Assembly (NCBI RefSeq): GCF_963678635.1
Contig: NC_087063.1
Location: 12,748,368-12,812,367 of the forward strand
DNA: 64,000 nt
From: Symsagittifera roscoffensis
Lineage: Eukaryota > Xenacoelomorpha > Acoela > Convolutidae
Direction of reading: 5' to 3'
Part shown: positions 58,750 through 64,000 of the stretch, in pieces
Layout: the number at the start of each line of letters is the position of its first letter
How positions within the stretch are numbered: position 1 is the stretch's first letter
Translations under genes and position numbers: made by a program
The notes under the pieces: generated by a model
The model's database searches: none
The model's input: only the letters and a program-made list of their open reading frames with translations
What the model was told of the DNA's origin: nothing

Positions 58750-59285
58750 TTCCAGTCCCCCCCTTCAAATTTAATTTTGAAAAATCTATTTAACGTTGTC
58801 ACAATGCAATGAAATTTGGCGTGGGGAACAAATCGACAATTCTGAACAGATTTGTTCTTGATACTTTACAGCGTAACATCACGCATTTAGCCGTAATAAC
58901 ACGTAAAAGAAATATAAAACTCGGTATTTTGAAAGGTGGGGGGAAACTGGAAAAGAGCCAAAAATCCCTGTGAGACTACAAATTTTTGGTCTTCATGCTT
59001 AACCATTGTAAAACTCCTGTTGGTTAGACAAAACAAATGATGCTTATGTTAGGTGAGCAAAAAAGGGCTATTTTTACTTCATACTTTAAATCATTACATT
59101 ACGCATTTAGCCATAATAAATGCTCTTTTTCACTCCCCCCAAATTTGAATTTCAAAAATTTTGTCCTAATGTAATGAAAAAATGCATGTTGAACAAACTA
59201 ACTATTGTGAACATTTTGTTCTTCATTTCTTACATCGTAAGATCACGCATTCAGCCGTCTTAGTACGTAAAACAACTTATGCTCG
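58750..59285 (+). repeat. Diverged direct repeats
   Basis: Two blocks (about 58755-58915 and 59128-59280) share the order C-run, AATTTGAATTT-like, TGCAATGAAA-like, TTTGTTCTT, TACATCGTAA-like, ATCACGCATT, AGCCGT, ACGTAAAA. Old duplicate of unknown origin. Confidence 0.55.
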
Positions 59286-59550
59286 CTAATCTCCAAAACT
59301 GATCCAAATTCGTTAAATTAATAAGAGATATTTCTCGGCAAATAACTCGGTCAATAAATTAATTTCGGCATTATTTCTATTGATTTGAACATCATATAAA
59401 ATTTTTATCATCTGTCCGTTTTTGGTACAAATCGGCGCAAGCTAGCCACAAGAACCGGTCGGTAATGTCCTTGAGACAAATTGCTCTTTTTGGCGGTCAG
59501 TCTTAATCAAGGCTGAACCGAATTGGAACCAAAAAACAGTTAAAATAGGA

Positions 59551-59720
59551 TGTAACCCCCGTTTTTAGTATATTAATACATGGGCAGGTGGGGGAATCGA
59601 ACCTACGTCAACTGTTAACCTATATAATCGGCGTTAGCTTAGGCCACTCGGCCAACTGTGCTTATTTTATATGCATCTATACTCTTGTTTTATTCTATAC
59701 TCTTGTTTTGCATTGTAACA
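59551..59720 (-). repeat. Candidate 3' LTR (or LTR start) of BEL/Pao element
   Basis: Minus strand begins TGTTACAATGC right after a polypurine tract. A possible end ...GGGGGTTACA lies at 59551, giving 170 bp with TG...CA ends. That is short for BEL elements and the 5' LTR is outside the window, so only the start is firm. ACAAGAGTATAGA is repeated just inside. Confidence 0.45.
59582..59665 (-). repeat. tRNA-like sequence (Leu/Ser-type) beside the BEL element
   Basis: Minus strand: AGTTGGCCGAGTGGCCTAAG matches the A-box/D-arm of type II tRNAs and GTAGGTTCGATTCC matches the B-box. The T-stem mispairs and the acceptor ends do not pair, so it is a tRNA pseudogene or tRNA-derived SINE rather than a working gene. 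Confidence 0.55.
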
Positions 59721-62700
59721 TCCTCCCCCCTGAAGAAGGAAGAACCGGAGCGAGCTTAACGGTCGGCCGCGTGACTTCACGGGTTGCGGTCCTGACAAGT
59801 GCGGATCGGGCGCAACCGTCCTGTCCGTAGTTTAGCTTGACGATTCGGGCGAGAGGGTAGTACCCACGCGGACTATCGGGCTCAATCACCCACACGAGAT
59901 CGCCTGTTTTAAGAGTGAAGTCAGAATGAGTGTGCCACTTGACACGCTTATTCAGCGAGGGAACATATTCTCGAAGCCAACGAGACCAAATCGCGTTAGC
60001 ATATGACTGCGCTCGCACGTACCTTTTCTTGTGATCGAAGTGCTCCCCGGGTAAAAGCGAAGGAAAGCTTGTGGCATGTTGTCCAAGCAAAAAATGGTTT
60101 GGGGTTAACGCTTCTAGCTCACGTGAATCGGTACTAACGGGAGTGATTGGCCTCGAATTCAAAGACTGCTCGACTAAGCAGAGTGTTGTTCCTAACACCT
60201 CTTCAGTGACTCGCCTACTGCCTAGGATATCGTACAGCGCGCGCTTCACGCTTCGGTCGAGGCGTTCCCAGGAGCCGCCATGATGGGGTGCGCCTGGCGG
60301 GTTAAATTTCCAAGTAACACCTTTGTGTGCAAAAATGGTCGGAGCCATGCCATTCCAGCTCTTGATGCAGGCAAGTAATTCTTTTTCCGCACCAACGAAG
60401 TTCGTGCCGTTATCCGACCAGATTGTGCTTGGCGTACCACGACGCGCAATGAACCGTTCAATGCCCATGACACAAGAACTGGTGTCCAGAGATGGTACAA
60501 TCTCAAGGTGTACAGCACTGGTGGTGAGGCAAGTAAAAAGAAATCCCCATCTTTTTTCAGTGCTTCTGCGAACGTAAAGCGGTCCAAAGTAATCCACACC
60601 CGTATGATTGAAGGGTGGTTGCTTATATCCGAGACGTTCGACAGGTAAATCGGACATAATAGGCTGGATGATACTTGCTTTGCGTTTACGGCATGTTACA
60701 CATTGATTTTCGATAGACCGAAGTAGTCGACGCAACCCAAGTATTGCATATTTCATATTTAAATCGGAGCGCATGTAACCTAATCCTTGATGAAAATGCT
60801 TGTGGCGGAGGCTGCGGGCCAACAAACGAACTAGGGTATGTCGGGCGTCGAGTATTATTGGGTGCTTAGTATCAAACTCGGTATTCACTAAGCACACAAT
60901 CCGTCCGGTGGAACGAATGATACCAACGGGACCGATAAATGGTGAGTATGTGACAATTTTACTACTATTCTTAATAGGTTTGCCAGCGGTGAGTGTTTTT
61001 AACTCAACGGGGAAGGATTCCATCTGAGCAAGATGAATCAGTTTACTTTCTGCAATATCAAGTTCAGTTGGGTCGGTGATTTGTAAGTCCTTACCACGAA
61101 AGTGCTTATGTGAAGGCAACATCCTCAACATAAAAGCGACTACTCGTTTATATCTTGTAAAGGAACTGAATTTTTCCCAATTGAACTCGTGTTCGGGATG
61201 TTTGATGGACGTGACATCGGTGACGAAGGAAGATGATGTCTCCAAGCAATTATCAACATCACAAGAAGGACCTTTCAAACGAATTTTATTGATTACACGT
61301 TCGTCGGGTATAAACGGCCAATCAGTAGTCCTGAGAATGCTCGGACCAATAACCCAGCTGCTATCCTTGAGGGCTTCCGAAGAAATCCCCCGTGTACCGG
61401 TATCAGCTGGATTATCGCCGCTCAGAACATGGTGCCACTCATCAATAGTGGTCGATTCGAGGATTTCGCCGATACGATTAGCGACGAATACAGGTAATTT
61501 TTCAGTGGAGTTTAGCCACTGCAAAACTGTTGTACTTTCTGTCCACATGTAGACATGATTAATAGAGACGGTAAGGGCGGTCAGTATATCATCTCTTAGT
61601 CGCGTGGCGAGCAGAGCAGCTTGAAGCTCTAGCTTCGGTATAAATAGCGCTTTCATGGGCGCAACGCGAGCTTTACCAAAGATGAAGGATATTTGAGTTT
61701 TATGCGAGCTCGCGAGTCGCGCACGCAAAAATCCAACAGCACAGAAAACGTCCTGCGAGCTATCACCGAACATGTGGAGCTCAATTTGATCAACAGGCTC
61801 TGTGAAGTAACAACGGGGAATATTCAATTGCCCTAAGAGAGGGAGACCGGAGTGCCACTCGAGAAACTTATCTCTTATGTCTTCTAGCAATTCGTCGTCC
61901 CAACTTTGACCACTGATTTTCCAAATATCTTTCTGTAAAAGACGGGCCCTAACTGTGTATGGAGCTACTAACCTAACAGGGTCAAACACAGAAGAGACGA
62001 AACTCAAGACGGTTCGTTGAGTTATTGCTTTATCGAGAGGACGATCCATGCCTCTGCTAACAACCAATGTGTCTTTCACATGGTCCCACTTAAGACCTAA
62101 GACGTGTGATGATTGTTCGGCACCGTTACATATTTCCTTGATGGTTGAAGACGAGGTTTGGGATTCCGCGGGGGTCATTGCTGAAGTGATTTCATCAGCA
62201 TTACTGACAAATTTAGTCAAATTAAATCCTCCCAATTTCAGTAAGGAAACCAAATCGCGACTAATTTTAATCGCATGGGTAACGTTCTCGAATGAATCCA
62301 AGTAATCGTCCATGTAAAATTTTTCATTTACGACTGAGGCGGCCTCAGGGTATGTGGACATATTATCGGTTGCTGTTTTTCGCAACGCGAAATTGGCGCA
62401 CGTAGGCGAATCCCGTGCGCCGAATATATGGCGAGTCTACTGATGAACTACCACATCGGAAGTGGTATCCTCCCGCCATAAAAAACGGAGCGAAATTTGA
62501 TCGCGGGCAAGGACTCCTACCTGGAGGAACATACCCTCTACATCCGCGGAAACTGCGTACTTGTGTTGACGCAATCGCAAAAGTACAAAAATTAAATTTT
62601 GGAGTAGGTCCGGACCCAACAATAAGGACTTATTTAAGAATGTGCCGTGAAACTTAGAAGCCCCATTAAGGACTCGGCGCACCTTACCCGGCTTATTCGG

Positions 62701-64000
62701 ATTAACGACCGGATGGTGCGGGAACCATTCGCGATCGGAACGCTTACGTGGATCATGCGGTTCGACGATAACGACATAGCCTTTCCTAATGTCCTCTCTA
62801 ATTGTTTCTGCGTATCTTTCGCGCAGCTCAGGGTCTTTACTTAACCTTCTCTCCAATGATTTAAATTGGGCGAGTGACGAGTAATAATTGTTTGGTAGAC
62901 TGACATTACTATCAATCCAAAGCATAGGCACAATGTATCTTTCGCCATTGTGAACAGTTTCAGAATTGAGGATGGATAAAGCATGTTTATCCGCGGCGGA
63001 ACGGGCATCGACTTGTTTGAAAGCACCATACGATTCCAACTCGTACCAGGATTTTATCTGGTCGGTCAGAGAAGAATCTTCAACAACACACTTGAAACAC
63101 GAAGAAGTAGAATTACCGGACGGCGGCAACGGACCACTTAAGACCCAACCTATCGGTAGGCGAACGGAACACGGTGAGTTTTTATCATCTCCCAAGATGA
63201 ACTCAATGGGTCTAACGGCGTGGTAGTAGTCTTGTCCGATAATAACTTCAACGTCCTCATAAGTATATTGAATGGGCTTAATAGGTGCTAATTGTGGATA
63301 TTTATTCTGCAAATCAGCAATATTGATCCGAATATTGTTTTTAACATATGCACAGAGAGAAAATACGAAATCACTATTATTCGGCTCGGAGGAAACTGTG
63401 AACTTGACCCTCTGAGTCTCAACAATGGTGGTTGAATTGAAACCACTAATTGAAAAGTTAACGGGCTCCCCTACTAAGCCGAGACGGTTTACGAGTGACG
63501 AAGACACCCAGGAGTGAGTCGATGCACTATCACAAAGAACCAACGGTAGGAGACTGGTTACATCCGAGGATACACCACGTGTTGCAATTGGCAACAACCC
63601 TTTCGAAGATTCAATGTCATGTACATCACTAACAGCGGCATGGGTGGAAGTGTTTGTATTCTCCTTGGATTTGTTTGTTCCAGCCTTATTCGAGACATTT
63701 GAATTTTCCTTCCGAGGAAATATTCTTTCGGCTCCATGGAGCAAGTCATTATGTGTGCTATCACACTCTGGCTTCGGGCACTTTTTCGCTCTAGAACAAC
63801 GTCGGAAACTATGATTGCCATTGAGGCAAGCGAAGCAAAGTTTCTGTTCAGCTACGTATTTTGCTCGCTGAGTATCATTCTTTTCCTTAAAAACAGCACA
63901 ATTCCACAATGCATGACTACCCTTACACAAAACGCACGGCGGAAACTTAGACTTATCCTGAGCCTTACAAGTTACCTGGCTATTGGCTGCAAAAACTTTG
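59695..64000 (-). pseudogene. BEL/Pao retrotransposon Gag-Pol, one in-frame stop, 5' end outside window
   Basis: One reading frame spans 64000-59695, broken only by TAG at 62439-62437. Order: zinc knuckles (CVLCKGSHALWNC; CFACLNGNHSFRRC; a CPKPEC...H type), protease LVLCDSASTHSWVS, RT (RRVLNGASKFHG, SADVEGMFLQV, then FYMDDYLDS with catalytic YMDD at about 62316-62305), RNase H region (HMFGDSS, KALFIPKLELQAALLATRL), integrase with H-x-H-C-x2-C (NQCVTCRKRK) and D, D, E in GVDYFGPLYV, IWSDNGTNF and GGSWERL, and the DUF5641-type tail (TGDLVWVIEPDSPRGYYPLA). These are BEL/Pao traits. All catalytic residues are present. The stop lies in RT between the VEGMF block and YMDD. It could be a single mutation or a sequencing error. 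The N-terminal Gag lies right of the window. Confidence 0.93.
59721..59733 (-). promoter_or_regulatory. Polypurine tract of BEL/Pao element
   Basis: Minus strand TCAGGGGGGAGGA lies directly against TGTTACAATG. The pol frame runs through it and stops inside the LTR (59697-59695). Confidence 0.75.

Noticed and set aside
1-64000. CRISPR array, operons, riboswitches or prophage
   Set aside because: Introns, LINEs and animal-type genes show a eukaryotic genome. Tandem repeats seen have no regular spacer structure.

Overview
This is a eukaryotic window from an intron-rich, AT-rich animal genome, most likely an invertebrate. The evidence is a multi-exon animal-type glycogen phosphorylase gene with GT-AG introns, followed by a thick layer of nested transposable elements (Ty3/gypsy, BEL/Pao, hAT, LINE, MITE and SINE-like). 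I cannot name the species. There are no bacterial operons, rRNA genes or CRISPR arrays.

Region 1-15,040 (minus strand) holds glycogen phosphorylase. Fourteen coding exons could be joined with exact phase agreement at every junction. They give residues 1-798 of a protein of roughly 845; the terminal exon lies beyond the left edge. The phosphorylatable N-terminal serine, the PLP lysine and the AMP-site residues are present. The introns carry a 357-bp hAT-type MITE, two tRNA-like SINE fragments and a small hairpin repeat.

Region 16,020-48,965 is a Russian-doll structure. An old LINE copy is split by a hAT element (16,577-43,340, 16-bp terminal inverted repeats, 8-bp target duplication with one mismatch). 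The hAT transposase C-terminus was itself split by a Ty3/gypsy-like LTR retrotransposon on the minus strand (17,013-42,547). That element has 914-921 bp LTRs, a leader with about ten copies of a CCCCTCCGGATTG motif, broken gag, protease, RT and RNase H, an integrase lacking its catalytic core, and an unusual 3' module: a macro-domain-like (ADP-ribose-binding fold) segment and then an unrecognised ORF ('ORF3'). The 3' module exists in three rearranged tandem copies (17.9-25.4 kb). A 5.7-kb stretch of gag, leader, LTR and hAT flank is duplicated in tandem at the other end (31,438-37,155 and 37,161-42,868).

Region 43.3-49 kb contains three decayed copies of one jockey/CR1-like LINE and a 200-bp assembly gap. 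Region 49-59.5 kb has no gene I can support, but it has three copies of a ~530-bp MITE-like element (two head-to-head), a minisatellite, a palindromic repeat cluster and diverged direct repeats.

Region 59.55-64.0 kb (minus strand) is a BEL/Pao retrotransposon, nearly intact, with one in-frame stop between two long ORFs. Its 3' end shows a polypurine tract and an LTR start, with a tRNA-like sequence just beyond. Its gag start lies past the right edge.

The only host gene identified is glycogen phosphorylase. Everything from about 16 kb to the right edge is mobile-element sequence or sequence in which I see no gene.
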